A stretch of DNA of 64,000 nucleotides from Aestuariicoccus sp032586235 (GCF_032586235.1 NZ_JAWHTD010000002.1:124001-188000); one strand, 5' to 3'; shown: positions 16,389-25,165, counted from the first letter of the stretch. Notes: generated from the letters alone by a model not told the origin. Program-made: numbers and translations.

Positions 16389-16686
16389 CAGGCTTGCCCT
16401 CCAGGCGTGTCATTCAGGTTCACGCCAGCAGATAAGCTGCATTTGCGAGATGTCTTTCGGTTGCGACAAAAGGCGCATGGGCCGGGGTCGCGACACGCCG
16501 GCGCGCCATGGTGGCCGGATCGCCCGGTTTCGGCGCTTTTTGCGTTTCGGCGATGGAATTACTCGCAAAACCGGAAATCCGACTGCCAATCTCGTCAAAA
16601 GCGGGAGATTTGCCGAAAGCACCCGTGTTACGATCACCCATTCTGCAGCGTCAAACGACCGCAGGCACAAAAATGGAGGAACTGGG
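16389..16686. other. divergent intergenic region cydA / universal stress protein
   Basis: About 300 bases between divergent genes, with no convincing coding sequence. It contains AT-richer patches and several degenerate TTGCGA/TCGCAA elements, but I found no canonical FNR (TTGAT-N4-ATCAA) site. Promoters for cydAB and the stress gene must lie here. Confidence 0.5.
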
Positions 16687-17121
16687 ATGTCCGAAAAATT
16701 TGTCGTCGGCTACGACGGCAGCGCAGGGTCCAAGCGTGCGCTTGACTTCGCGCTCAATCACGCGCGGGCCGGTGGCGGCAGCGTGGTCGTGGCCCATGTG
16801 CTGGAATGGTCCGCATATTCGTTTCTGACGCCGGAAGAGCTCGAGGAACGGCACAAGCGCCGTAAGGAAGAGCTGGAACGCGCGGAAAGCCACCTGATCA
16901 AACCGGCCCTCGCGGCCATCGACGCCAGCGGGATCGAGGTCACCTCGGTCATTCGCTACGGCCATATCGCCAAGGTACTCTGCGACATCGCGCGCGAAAC
17001 AGAGGCGACACAGATGGTCGTGGGACGCGATGGCGATGGCGGCATTGCCGCGCGGGTCTTCGGCTCGACCGCCGGATCGCTGGTCCAGGGCGCGCCGGTG
17101 CCCTGCACCGTTGTGCCGTGA
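16687..17121 (+). CDS. universal stress protein (UspA family)
   Basis: Single Usp domain of 144 residues. The N-terminal strand FVVGYDGSAGSKRALDFAL and the C-terminal ATP-loop VVGRDGDGG...GSTAGSLVQGAPVPCTVVP fit the ATP-binding GxxGx9GS type in modified form. The ATG at 16687 has GGAGGAACTGGG upstream. The transporter that follows starts 26 bases after the stop, so they may be co-transcribed. It is divergent from cydAB, a pairing consistent with redox or low-oxygen response, which is inference. Confidence 0.88.
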   Translation: MSEKFVVGYDGSAGSKRALDFALNHARAGGGSVVVAHVLEWSAYSFLTPEELEERHKRRKEELERAESHLIKPALAAIDASGIEVTSVIRYGHIAKVLCDIARETEATQMVVGRDGDGGIAARVFGSTAGSLVQGAPVPCTVVP

Positions 17122-17147
17122 TGCAGAGTGAACAGGGATACAAATCA

Positions 17148-18689
17148 ATGACAATGAAGAATTTTCTGGTGGCGGGCGCCGCCTTGGGCAGCATCGCCCC
17201 GGGCGCGGCCTTCGCGCAATCCATCGACGAAACGGTCAATCAGGTCTTTGCCAACAGCACCGGCTGGTTCGTTTCGCTGATCTTTTCCAACTTTCCCGGC
17301 ACGTCCTTTCCATGGATCGTGGGCTGGCTGGTGGTCGCGGCGACGATCTTTACCGTCTATTTCGGGGTGATCCAGTTCCGCGCCTTCGGCCATGCCATCT
17401 CACTGGTGAAGGGCGATTACTCCGATCCCAATGACGCTGGCGAGGTCAGCCACTTCCAGGCGCTGGCGACGGCGCTTTCGGGTACGGTGGGGCTTGGCAA
17501 CATTGCCGGCGTGGCGGTGGCCATCGGCATCGGCGGGCCGGGGGCCACGTTCTGGATGATCCTCGCGGGTCTGATGGGCATGGCGTCCAAGTTCACCGAA
17601 TGTACGCTGGGCGTGAAATACCGCAACGAATACGAGGACGGCACCGTTTCCGGCGGGCCGATGTATTATCTGACCAAGGGCTTCACCGAGCGCGGCGTCT
17701 TCGGCGGCAAGATCCTCGCGGTGATGTTCTCGATCTTCTGTATCCTCGGCGCGCTGGGCGGCGGCAACATGTTCCAGGCCAACCAGGCCCATGCGCAGCT
17801 GACCAACGTTCTGGGCGATTACCCGGGCTGGATTACCGGCGTCGTCTTTGCCGGCGTGGTCTTTGCGGTGATCGTCGGCGGCCTGAAATCCATCGCAAGG
17901 GTGACCGAAAAGGTCGTCCCGATCATGGGGATCCTGTATGTCGGCACCGCGCTGATCATCATCCTGATCAACTACGACAAGATCGGCTGGGCCTTTGGCC
18001 AGATCTTCGAAGGCGCCTTCACCGGGCTGGGCGTCGCGGGCGGTTTCGTCGGGGCGCTGATCCAGGGGTTCAAGCGGGCCGCGTTCTCGAACGAGGCCGG
18101 TGTCGGGTCGGCGGCCATCGCCCACTCGGCCGTGCGCACGAAAGAGCCGATCACCGAAGGCTTCGTGTCGCTGCTCGAGCCGCTGATCGACACCGTGATC
18201 GTCTGTACGATGACGGCGCTGGTGATCATCATCACCGGGCAGCTGATCAGCGATCCGGAGACCGGGAATTACATGTTGAACGAGGCGGGAACCGCGATTG
18301 CCACGGTGGGCGACACCTCTGGTGTGGCGCTGACCTCGGCGGCGTTCTCGTCGTCCATCGGCGGGTTCAAGTACATCCTGGCGCTGGCGGTGATCCTGTT
18401 CGCCTTCTCGACGATGATCTCGTGGTCGTACTACGGGCTGAAAGCCTGGACCTACCTCTTCGGCGAGGGCAAGACGACCGAGCTGGTTTTCAAGCTGATC
18501 TTCTGCCTCTTCGTCGTCATCGGCGCGGCGGCGAGCCTCGGGCCGGTCATCGACTTCTCGGATGCGGCGATCTTCGCCATGGCCGTGGTCAACATCATCG
18601 GGCTTTACGTCCTGATGCCGATCGTGCGGCGCGAACTGGACAGCTACTGGTCGCGGCTGAAATCGGGCGAGATTAAAAAGTTCGTCTGA
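17148..18689 (+). CDS. sodium:alanine/glycine symporter (AGCS family)
   Basis: Inner-membrane transporter of 513 residues with about ten to eleven helices, importing small amino acids with sodium. Family hallmarks are GTVGLGNIAGVAVAI and FKRAAFSNEAGVGSAAIAHS, plus an N-terminal signal-like segment ending GAAFAQ. The ATG at 17148 is preferred because AGGGATAC lies 8 bases before it; upstream in-frame GTG/ATG codons (17118, 17121) lack a site. It is followed by a strong rho-independent terminator at 18711. Confidence 0.9.
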   Translation: MTMKNFLVAGAALGSIAPGAAFAQSIDETVNQVFANSTGWFVSLIFSNFPGTSFPWIVGWLVVAATIFTVYFGVIQFRAFGHAISLVKGDYSDPNDAGEVSHFQALATALSGTVGLGNIAGVAVAIGIGGPGATFWMILAGLMGMASKFTECTLGVKYRNEYEDGTVSGGPMYYLTKGFTERGVFGGKILAVMFSIFCILGALGGGNMFQANQAHAQLTNVLGDYPGWITGVVFAGVVFAVIVGGLKSIARVTEKVVPIMGILYVGTALIIILINYDKIGWAFGQIFEGAFTGLGVAGGFVGALIQGFKRAAFSNEAGVGSAAIAHSAVRTKEPITEGFVSLLEPLIDTVIVCTMTALVIIITGQLISDPETGNYMLNEAGTAIATVGDTSGVALTSAAFSSSIGGFKYILALAVILFAFSTMISWSYYGLKAWTYLFGEGKTTELVFKLIFCLFVVIGAAASLGPVIDFSDAAIFAMAVVNIIGLYVLMPIVRRELDSYWSRLKSGEIKKFV

Positions 18690-18710
18690 ACTATTTCGGA
18701 TGCAACGCGA

Positions 18711-18740
18711 AAAGAGCCGGGACATTCCCGGCTCTTTTTT
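18711..18740 (+). terminator. rho-independent terminator after the AGCS symporter
   Basis: AGAGCCGGGA / TCCCGGCTCT hairpin with a three-base loop, followed by a run of T's (TTTTTTC), 22 bases after the stop codon. Confidence 0.9.
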
Positions 18741-18745
18741 CTTGG

Positions 18746-18802
18746 GAGCCGCTCCTCCGCCCTTGCGGGCGTCCTCGCGAGGAGGGCCCGCAAGGGACCG
18801 AG
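18746..18802. repeat. long imperfect GC hairpin in convergent intergenic region
   Basis: GCTCCTCCGCCCTTGCGGGC pairs with GCCCGCAAGGGACCGAGGAGC around a second small hairpin (CTCGCGAG). It lies between the terminator of the symporter and the stop of the class III aminotransferase. Probably a dispersed repeat or bidirectional terminator. Confidence 0.55.
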
Positions 18803-18813
18803 GAGCAGCCCCG

Positions 18814-20163
18814 TCAGACGGCTGAAAATCCGGCGTCGAGGGCGTTCAGGATCGCATCCACCTCGGCCTCGGTGATCGTCAGTGGCGGCGACATCAGGAT
18901 GTTGTGCATTCCCAGCCGCACCATCGCGCCGGCCTCGTAGGTGGCCTCGTGGATGCGTTGCATGGTTTCGGCGTCCATCGGCGTCTTGGCGGCCTTGTCC
19001 GACACGATCTCGATTCCGGTCATCAGCCCGTGCCCGCCGCGCACATCGCCGATGATGTCATGCTTTTCGGCCAGTTTCCGCACGCCCTCGAAAAGCTGCG
19101 TTCCGCGCGGCCCGGCGTTGGATTTCGTGTCCAGCCGGAGCGTTTCCGACAGGCACGCCACCACCGCCGCCGCGCCCACGGGATGCGCCGAATAGGTGTA
19201 GCCGTGAAAGATCGCGCCGTCCGCGCCCGAGCTTTCAAAGACCTCGGCCACCTTGCCCGAAATCAGCGCGGCCCCGACCGGGAAATAGGCCGAGGTGATG
19301 CCCTTGGCGCAGCTCATCAGGTCGGGTTTCACGCCCCAGTGGCGCGATCCTGTCCAGTCGCCGGTGCGGCCGAAGCCGCAGATCACCTCGTCCGCGATCA
19401 TCAGGATCCCGTGCCGGTCGCAGATTTCGCGCATCAGCGGCATGAAGCTTTCGTGCGGAACGAGCACGCCGCCCGCGCCGAGGATCGGCTCCATGATGAA
19501 GGCGGCGATGCTGCCGGGTCCCTGAAAGGCGATCTCGTCCTCCATCGCGGCGGCGATCTTTTGCGCCAGTGCGGCCGGGTCGCTCTCATCAAACGGATTG
19601 CGGTAGGTGCAGGGGGCGGGCAGGTGGAAGCAACCGGGCAGGAGCGGTTCGTAATTGATCCGGAACCGGTTGTTGCCGTTGACCGAGGCGCCGCCGAAAT
19701 GGGTGCCGTGGTATCCTCTCTTGAGGCTGAGGAACTTGGTCCGTCCCGGTTCGCCGCGCAGCCGGTGGTATTGCCGCGCCAGCCGCAGGCAGGTCTCGAC
19801 CGAATCGGACCCGCCCGAGGTAAAGAACACCCGTTCGATCCCGTCCTCGGCAAAGAAATCGCGCACCGCGACCGACGCCTCAATCGCCGCCGGATTGGTG
19901 CTGCCCGCGAAGCCCGAGCAATAGGGCAGGTCGTGAAGCTGTCGGGCGATGGCCTCTTTGACCGCGTCGTTCGAATAGCCCAGGTTCACGCACCAGAGCC
20001 CACCCACTGCATCGACGACGCTGTGTCCGTCGATGTCGGTAATCCGCACGCCCTTGGCCCCGGTGATTATCTTGGGCGGGTTCTCCATCACTTCGCGCGG
20101 GTGGCCCATGGGATGCCACAGCCGGCGGGCGTTGTGTTCCTTGAGGAAGTTGTCGTCTTTCAT
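18814..20163 (-). CDS. class III (omega) aminotransferase, PLP-dependent
   Basis: Fold-type I transaminase of 449 residues, probably transferring an amino group from an omega-amine to pyruvate or a keto acid. The PLP lysine is K287 in SCAKGITSAYFPVGAA. The Asp of the cofactor pocket is in LMIADEVICGFGRTG, and the glycine-rich phosphate loop is FTSGGSDSVET (115-125). The branch resembles taurine/beta-alanine:pyruvate or putrescine aminotransferases. Exact substrate cannot be read. The gene lies downstream of the urate cluster but is separated by that cluster's terminator, so I treat it as its own unit. Confidence 0.85.
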   Translation of the reverse strand: MKDDNFLKEHNARRLWHPMGHPREVMENPPKIITGAKGVRITDIDGHSVVDAVGGLWCVNLGYSNDAVKEAIARQLHDLPYCSGFAGSTNPAAIEASVAVRDFFAEDGIERVFFTSGGSDSVETCLRLARQYHRLRGEPGRTKFLSLKRGYHGTHFGGASVNGNNRFRINYEPLLPGCFHLPAPCTYRNPFDESDPAALAQKIAAAMEDEIAFQGPGSIAAFIMEPILGAGGVLVPHESFMPLMREICDRHGILMIADEVICGFGRTGDWTGSRHWGVKPDLMSCAKGITSAYFPVGAALISGKVAEVFESSGADGAIFHGYTYSAHPVGAAAVVACLSETLRLDTKSNAGPRGTQLFEGVRKLAEKHDIIGDVRGGHGLMTGIEIVSDKAAKTPMDAETMQRIHEATYEAGAMVRLGMHNILMSPPLTITEAEVDAILNALDAGFSAV

Positions 20164-20231
20164 GGCGGGGTCTCCGGCGCGAATATGGCGGAAGCCTACC
20201 AGAGGCCGGGCCTCTGTCCATTGCTATCCTC

Positions 20232-20270
20232 ACAAGAAAAGACCCCCGGCCGCAGTGCGGACGGGGGTCT
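20232..20270 (-). terminator. rho-independent terminator of the purine-catabolism operon
   Basis: On the minus strand GACCCCCG and CGGGGGTC pair around a 13-base loop and are followed by TTTTCTTG. It begins 19 bases after the stop of the NCS2 permease gene. Confidence 0.85.
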
Positions 20271-20288
20271 GGCCGTGAGTGGCTATCC

Positions 20289-21704
20289 TTATTCGCCGGG
20301 CAGCGAGCCTTTGCCGTGCCCGGCCAGCCCGCCGGTCACTTCCTCGGTCGCCTCGGCGGCCAGCTCTTCGGGCAGCACGAGGTTCAGCACGATGGCGATG
20401 AAGGCCGCCGGCAGGATGCCCGACGTGGCCAGTACCTTGATCGTGCCGGGCAGGTACTGAAGCGCGCCGGGCTCCAGCTGCAGCCCCAGCCCCAGCGACA
20501 GGGCAATCGCGAAGATCACCATGTTGCGCCGGTTCCAGTTCACGTCCGACAGCATCGAGATACCGGCCGCCACGACCATGCCGAACATGACGATGACGCC
20601 GCCGCCCAGCACCTCGATCGGCACGGTCGAGATGATCGCGCCCACCTTGGGCACCAGCCCGCAGAGGATCAGGAACAGCGCGCCGATGGTGACGACGTGG
20701 CGCGACATCACCCCGGTCATGGCGATCAGGCCGACGTTCTGGCTGAAGGACGTGTTGGGCAGCGCGCCGAAGAGACCCGAAACCGCCGTGCCCAGACCGT
20801 CGGCGAAGGTCGCGCCCTGGATTTCGGTGTCGGTGGCCTCGCGGCCCGCGCCGCCCTTGGTGATGCCGCTGACGTCGCCCACGGTTTCCACCGCCGACAC
20901 GAAGGACATCAGGCAGAAGCCGATGATCGCGGCGACGCTGAATTCGAGCCCGAAATGCAGCGGGTTGGGCAGGGCGAAGGGGGCCGCGCGGCCGACGTTG
21001 CCGAAACTGACCATGCCCATGAGGAAGGCCACCACATAGCCCGCCAGAAGGCCCAGCAGCACCGCCGAGACCGACAACATGCCCTTGGTGTAGAATTTCA
21101 GCGCCAGCGTCACGACGATCACGACGCCAGCGACGGTCCAGTTCTGGAGGCTGCCGTATTCCTCGGTGCCGATGGCGGGCACACCGCCCGCGGCATACTG
21201 GATGCCGACCTTGACCAGCGCCAGACCGATCATCGTGACCACAAGGCCGGTGACCAGCGGCGGCAGGGCAAAGCGCAGCCGTCCGATGAAAAGACCGAGA
21301 AACGCATGGAAGAGCCCGCCGACCAGGATGCCTCCCATCAGCACGGCGATGGCGTCGACGCCCTTGCCGGCCACCAGAGGGATCATGATCGGGATAAAGG
21401 CGAACGACGTGCCCTGCACGATCGGAAGCTTCGCGCCCACGGGCCCGATGCCGATGGTCTGGATCAACGTGGCGATGCCGGCAAAGAACATCGACATCTG
21501 GATCATGTAGATCATCTGCGGGAAGTCGGGGCTTTTCGAGCCAAAGCCGAAGCCCGCCGCGCCGCAGACGATGATCGCCGGCGTCACGTTGCTGATGAAC
21601 ATCGCCAGAACGTGCTGGATGCCCAGGGGCACGGCCTTTGCCAGCGGCGGGGTGTAGTTGGGATCGCGCAGCTGCTGCGGCGATCCGATGCTTGTGTCAT
21701 TCAT
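20289..21704 (-). CDS. NCS2 nucleobase:cation symporter, probable urate/xanthine permease
   Basis: Inner-membrane transporter of 471 residues with about 12-14 helices. The NCS2 signature FSQNVGLIAMTGVMSRHV is present, as are QGTSFAFIPIM and the helix-8 region SFVSAVETVGDVSG. Members of this branch carry xanthine or uric acid. The gene is last in a left-running cluster of allantoin-degrading enzymes (allA, ureidoglycine aminohydrolase, puuE-uraD), so urate is the likeliest substrate; that is contextual inference. Start at 21704 has AGAGGGATACGACC upstream. Confidence 0.88.
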   Translation of the reverse strand: MNDTSIGSPQQLRDPNYTPPLAKAVPLGIQHVLAMFISNVTPAIIVCGAAGFGFGSKSPDFPQMIYMIQMSMFFAGIATLIQTIGIGPVGAKLPIVQGTSFAFIPIMIPLVAGKGVDAIAVLMGGILVGGLFHAFLGLFIGRLRFALPPLVTGLVVTMIGLALVKVGIQYAAGGVPAIGTEEYGSLQNWTVAGVVIVVTLALKFYTKGMLSVSAVLLGLLAGYVVAFLMGMVSFGNVGRAAPFALPNPLHFGLEFSVAAIIGFCLMSFVSAVETVGDVSGITKGGAGREATDTEIQGATFADGLGTAVSGLFGALPNTSFSQNVGLIAMTGVMSRHVVTIGALFLILCGLVPKVGAIISTVPIEVLGGGVIVMFGMVVAAGISMLSDVNWNRRNMVIFAIALSLGLGLQLEPGALQYLPGTIKVLATSGILPAAFIAIVLNLVLPEELAAEATEEVTGGLAGHGKGSLPGE

Positions 21705-21762
21705 GGTCGTATCCCTCTGTCTGTCGGGTTGGGGCGGGCCCGTTCTGGCGCGGGCCTTGGCG

Positions 21763-22242
21763 TCAATGGATGTCGATAGGGTCTTTCAGCCAGTGTTCTT
21801 CGATGTTGGGCGTGTCGCCGATCCGGTCGATCACCGCGAAGAGGCCCGGCGCGTGCAAAGGCGTCAGCACCCCGTGCCAGGTGCCGCGATGCAGGTTGAC
21901 CCCTTGCCCGGGCGCTGCGGTGAAGGCGTGGACCCTGCCGGGGACAGGGCCGGGTTCGGCGACGATCACCAGCCACGCGTTCCGATGCATCGGCAGAAAG
22001 GCCTGGCTGCCGTCGGGGTGGCGCTCGACCATCTCGAGCCGGTACGGCAGGCGGCGCGGTTCGGCGTCGAAGAGGCTGATGCCCGCGCGCCCGCCAGGCC
22101 CGAAGTCGAGCCGCGCGCGGTCGTGATAACGCCCGCAGAGCCCCTGGTTGATCAGCTTGTCCGGATCGCCCGCGGTGTCGAGCACGTCGCCGAACGGGGC
22201 GAAGGCGGCGGCGGTGAGGGGTTTCGTCTTGAGTACGGGCAT
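21763..22242 (-). CDS. allA: ureidoglycolate lyase
   Basis: Enzyme of 159 residues splitting (S)-ureidoglycolate into glyoxylate and urea, the last step of allantoin degradation. It matches the AllA family throughout: LTAAAFAPFGDVLDT near the N-terminus, the FLPMHRNAWLVIVAE strand and NLHRGTWHGVLTPL with its conserved His residues. The start at 22242 (MPVLKTKPLTAAAF) is chosen over an upstream extension that runs into the repeat at 22305. It is 58 bases upstream of the NCS2 permease on the same strand. Confidence 0.9.
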   Translation of the reverse strand: MPVLKTKPLTAAAFAPFGDVLDTAGDPDKLINQGLCGRYHDRARLDFGPGGRAGISLFDAEPRRLPYRLEMVERHPDGSQAFLPMHRNAWLVIVAEPGPVPGRVHAFTAAPGQGVNLHRGTWHGVLTPLHAPGLFAVIDRIGDTPNIEEHWLKDPIDIH

Positions 22243-22275
22243 CAGACGACGGCCCCGCGGATGCTTGTCGTCGGA

Positions 22276-22352
22276 GTGGGGGCCAGCACCCACACGCAGG
22301 TTTCAGTGGGGGCCAGCCCCCACACCCCCGGGATATTTATGACCAGATGAAA
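22276..22352 (-). repeat. dispersed intergenic repeat, copy C, with 30-bp duplicated hairpin
   Basis: Read on the minus strand it starts TTTCATCTGGTC, ATAAATATCCCGGGGG, then a GTGGGGGC/GCCCCCAC hairpin. The hairpin unit GTGGGGGCCAGC.CCCACAC occurs twice (22276-22295 and 22306-22325), exactly 30 bases apart. The element separates the ureidoglycine aminohydrolase from allA inside the operon. Head differs from copies A, B and D (CATCTGGTC versus CACTGATCC). Confidence 0.7.
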
Positions 22353-22354
22353 CA

Positions 22355-23194
22355 TCACACGGCCAGGGCAGGATGGCGGTTCACATCCTTGTAGAGAAGG
22401 TAGCGGAACGGTTCGTCCCCGGTGGCGATGCAGGCTTGCGGGCAGAAGGCGCGCAGCCACATGAAATCGCCGGGGCCGACCTCGACCCAATCCTTGTTCA
22501 GAAGGTATTTTGCCGTGCCCTGCAGGACATACAGCCCGTGTTCCATCACGTGGGTTTCTGCAAACGGGATGCGCCCGCCGGGCAGGAGGGTGACGATATT
22601 GCCGTGGCAATCGTGGCGGATATCCTCGGGATCGGCGAAGCGCGTGGTGCCCCATTTGTCGGTGCCGGGCATCCAGCGGATCGGCTCGGCGGCGTCGCTG
22701 GTGACGAAGGCGTCGGGGGTGTCCACGCCCGCGGCCGGCTGCCAGCGCTTGCGGATCCAGTGGAACCGCAGCGGCGCGTGACCCGGGTTCGACAAACGCC
22801 AGGCGGTGCCGGGCGGGATATAGGCGTAGCCGCCTGTCGACAGCGCATGGGACAGGCCGTCGTATTGCAGGTTCATTTCGCCTTCGGCCACGAAGAGGAT
22901 CGCCTGCGCCCCGGGGTCGGGTTCGGGGGTGACGGAGCCTCCGCCGGGGGCGACTTCGACCGCGTATTGGGCGAAGGTCTCGGCAAAGCCGGTCATCGGG
23001 CGGGCGATGATCCAGGCGCGTGTGCCGTGCCAGCCCGGCAAGAGCGAGGTCACGATGTCGCGCATCGTACCCGCGGGCAGCAGGGCGTAGGCTTCGGTGA
23101 AGATGGCGGCGCCGTCGGGGTCGACGGACTGGTCGGGCAGGCCGCCGGGCGGGAAGGCGTAGGTCGCGCCGATCAGGTCGAGCAGGTCTTTCAC
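22355..23194 (-). CDS. (S)-ureidoglycine aminohydrolase, bicupin
   Basis: Two-cupin enzyme of 279 residues that releases ammonia from (S)-ureidoglycine to give (S)-ureidoglycolate. The second cupin shows the metal site region FAETHVMEHGLYVLQGTAKY; the first has FVAEGEMNLQYDG and YAYIPPGTAWRLSN. Family length is normal. The GTG start at 23194 overlaps the stop of the upstream fused gene (CTGTGA), indicating translational coupling. The product is the substrate of the allA enzyme encoded downstream. Confidence 0.88.
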   Translation of the reverse strand: MKDLLDLIGATYAFPPGGLPDQSVDPDGAAIFTEAYALLPAGTMRDIVTSLLPGWHGTRAWIIARPMTGFAETFAQYAVEVAPGGGSVTPEPDPGAQAILFVAEGEMNLQYDGLSHALSTGGYAYIPPGTAWRLSNPGHAPLRFHWIRKRWQPAAGVDTPDAFVTSDAAEPIRWMPGTDKWGTTRFADPEDIRHDCHGNIVTLLPGGRIPFAETHVMEHGLYVLQGTAKYLLNKDWVEVGPGDFMWLRAFCPQACIATGDEPFRYLLYKDVNRHPALAV

Positions 23195-24606
23195 AGCATA
23201 TCCTCCAGTCTGAGCCGTGCGATGCGTTCGACCTGGCGGCAGGCCTCGGCGAATTCGGTGTCGGTGTCGTTGGCGACGCGGGTCTCGAAGGCGGCGAGGA
23301 TCGAGGCCTTGTCGTGGTCGCGCACGGCGATGATGAAAGGAAAGCCGTGCTTGGCGACGTAGGATGCGTTCAGCTCGGTGAAGCGGGCGCGTTCGGCGTC
23401 GGTCAGCGCGTCGAGCCCGGCGCTGGCCTGTTCCTGCGTCGACTCGGCGGTGAGGCGTTTGGCCGCCGCCAGTTTGCCGGCCAGATCCGGGTGCGCCCTG
23501 AGAACGCCGAGGCGTTCGTCGTGGCTGGCGGTGCGGAAGACCCGAGCGAGGGCGTTGGCCAGTCCCGCGGGGCGGTCGTGGGCGGGGCCCAGTTCGAGAT
23601 GATGCGCGCGTTCGGCGACCCAGGGGGAATGTTCGTACACCGAGCCGAAGGCCTGGACGAAGGCCGCGCGGTCCATGCAGTGCGGCCGCGGCCCGACGGC
23701 CGGGGCGGGGTGGGTGCGCGCCCAATGCTCGGCGATGTCGATGCGGCGAGGGCACCAGAGGCCATCGTGCGCCTGGATATGGTCGATGAAGCGTTTCAGC
23801 CCGGCGATCTTGCCCGGACGGCCGATCAGGCGGCAATGCAGGCCGATGCTCATCATCTTGGGCGCGCCGGCCGCGCCCTCGGCATAAAGCGTGTCGAATG
23901 CATCGCGCAGGTAGGTGAAGAACTGCTCGCCCTCGATCCAGCCGGGGCTGGTGGCGAAACGCATGTCGTTGGCCTCGAGCGTGTATGGGATGATCAGCTG
24001 GTGGCCGTCGCCCACGGGCAGCCAGTAGGGCAGATCGTCGTCGTAGGTGTCGGATACGTAGGCGAACTGCCCGGTTTCCGCGGTCAGCCGCACGGTGTTT
24101 TCCGAGCAGCGCCCGGTGTACCAGCCGCGCGGGGCCTCGCCCACGACCTCGGTATGCAGGCGGATCGCCTCGGCGATGGCGGCGCGTTCCTGATCCTCGG
24201 GCATGTCCTTGTGTTCGACCCATTTCAGGCCGTGGCTGGCGATCTCCCATCCGGCGTCCTTCATCGCCTCGACCTGTTCGGGGCTGCGGGCCAGCGCCGA
24301 GGCGACGCCGTAGATCGTCAGCGGGATGCCGGCGGCGGTGAAGAGGCGGTGCAGCCGCCAGAACCCGGCGCGCGCGCCGTATTCATAGATCGATTCCATG
24401 TTCCAGTGGCGTTGGCCCGGCCAGGGTGCAGCGCCGGGGATGTCCGACAGAAAGGCCTCGGACGCGGCGTCGCCGTGCAGGATGTTGTTCTCGCCGCCCT
24501 CTTCGTAGTTCAGGACGAATTGCACGGCGATCCTGGCGTCGCCGGGCCAATGCGGATGCGGCGGGGTGGGGCCGTGGCCGATCATATCGCGGGGGTAACG
24601 GGGCAT
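23191..24606 (-). CDS. fused allantoinase (PuuE) - OHCU decarboxylase (UraD)
   Basis: Bifunctional protein of 471 residues. Residues about 1-300 form a PuuE-type allantoinase of the polysaccharide-deacetylase fold (NYEEGGENNILHGD; GWEIASHGLKWVEH; APRGWYTGRCSENT; EANDMRF). Residues about 310-471 form an OHCU decarboxylase (LRAHPDLAGKLA; ESTQEQASAGLDALT; KHGFPFIIAVRDHD). The reading frame is continuous with no internal stop. It would convert OHCU to (S)-allantoin and then to allantoate. Start at 24606 is MPRYPRDMIGHG. It is the first gene of the left-running operon and is divergent from the hydroxyisourate hydrolase. Confidence 0.92.
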   Translation of the reverse strand: MPRYPRDMIGHGPTPPHPHWPGDARIAVQFVLNYEEGGENNILHGDAASEAFLSDIPGAAPWPGQRHWNMESIYEYGARAGFWRLHRLFTAAGIPLTIYGVASALARSPEQVEAMKDAGWEIASHGLKWVEHKDMPEDQERAAIAEAIRLHTEVVGEAPRGWYTGRCSENTVRLTAETGQFAYVSDTYDDDLPYWLPVGDGHQLIIPYTLEANDMRFATSPGWIEGEQFFTYLRDAFDTLYAEGAAGAPKMMSIGLHCRLIGRPGKIAGLKRFIDHIQAHDGLWCPRRIDIAEHWARTHPAPAVGPRPHCMDRAAFVQAFGSVYEHSPWVAERAHHLELGPAHDRPAGLANALARVFRTASHDERLGVLRAHPDLAGKLAAAKRLTAESTQEQASAGLDALTDAERARFTELNASYVAKHGFPFIIAVRDHDKASILAAFETRVANDTDTEFAEACRQVERIARLRLEDML

Positions 24607-24704
24607 TTGCGACTTTCCATTGTTTGGCTGTCTTTCTAATCCATAAAATGCGCGCCCATTATCAGGATTTTCCGAAAAGACCTTCGCGCGCTTGGCAGGG
24701 CGCG

Positions 24705-24719
24705 GTTTTCAGCGAAAAC
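24705..24719. promoter_or_regulatory. 15-bp palindrome in the urate-cluster divergent promoter region
   Basis: GTTTTC-AGC-GAAAAC has perfect 6-bp arms. A similar but imperfect TTTTCCGAAAA lies about 39 bases away (24668-24678). Both are between the divergent puuE-uraD and hydroxyisourate hydrolase genes, so they are candidate operators for both transcripts. The cognate regulator is unknown. Confidence 0.4.
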
Positions 24720-24751
24720 TGTAGTCTGTGCCGCAAAAAGGAGCGATCGCC

Positions 24752-25111
24752 ATGTCCGAAGGATATCTCACCACCCATGTGCTGGACACCGCGCGCGGCT
24801 GCCCGGCGGAAGGGATACCCGTCGTGCTCTACCGCGTCTCGGGCAATTCTCATCGCAAGATCGCAGAGACGGTGACCAATGCGGACGGACGTACCGATGC
24901 GCCGATTCTGCCGAAAGACGCGTTCAGGACCGGACAGTACGAGCTGGTCTTTTTCGTTGGCGACTATCTGCGCGCCACCGGGCAGGCGGGTGAGGATCCG
25001 CTGTTTCTGGACCAGGTGCCGATCCGGTTCGGCATGGCCGATGCCGAGGCGCATTACCATGTGCCTCTGCTTTTGTCGCCCTATGGGTATTCGACCTACC
25101 GCGGCAGCTAG
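24752..25111 (+). CDS. uraH: 5-hydroxyisourate hydrolase (transthyretin-like)
   Basis: Periplasmic- or cytoplasmic-type transthyretin-related enzyme of 119 residues hydrolysing 5-hydroxyisourate to OHCU. The N-terminal LTTHVLDTARGCPAEGI carries the catalytic His, and the protein ends in the diagnostic YRGS tetrapeptide. The ATG at 24752 is preceded by AAAGGAGCGATCGCC; an in-frame ATG 24 bases upstream has no site. There is no signal peptide, so it is probably cytoplasmic. Divergent from the puuE-uraD operon that uses its product. Confidence 0.94.
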   Translation: MSEGYLTTHVLDTARGCPAEGIPVVLYRVSGNSHRKIAETVTNADGRTDAPILPKDAFRTGQYELVFFVGDYLRATGQAGEDPLFLDQVPIRFGMADAEAHYHVPLLLSPYGYSTYRGS

Positions 25112-25117
25112 GCGGGG

Positions 25118-25165
25118 CCGATTTTTTGGCAAAAAATCGGTCCGCAATCTTTCTCAAGATTGCGG
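25118..25165 (+). terminator. tandem double hairpin after uraH
   Basis: Hairpin 1 is CCGATTTTTT/AAAAAATCGG (25118-25140) and hairpin 2 is CCGCAATCTT/AAGATTGCGG (25142-25165). The same two-hairpin design with different bases is found at 39942-39987 after deoC. The U-rich arm of hairpin 1 suggests termination. Confidence 0.7.

Noticed and set aside
16389..16686. FNR-box control of cydAB
   Set aside because: No TTGAT-N4-ATCAA-like site with acceptable fit could be found by eye.
18814..20163. Class III aminotransferase as ureidoglycine-glyoxylate aminotransferase of the urate cluster
   Set aside because: That enzyme is a class V type; this one is class III and lies beyond the cluster's terminator.
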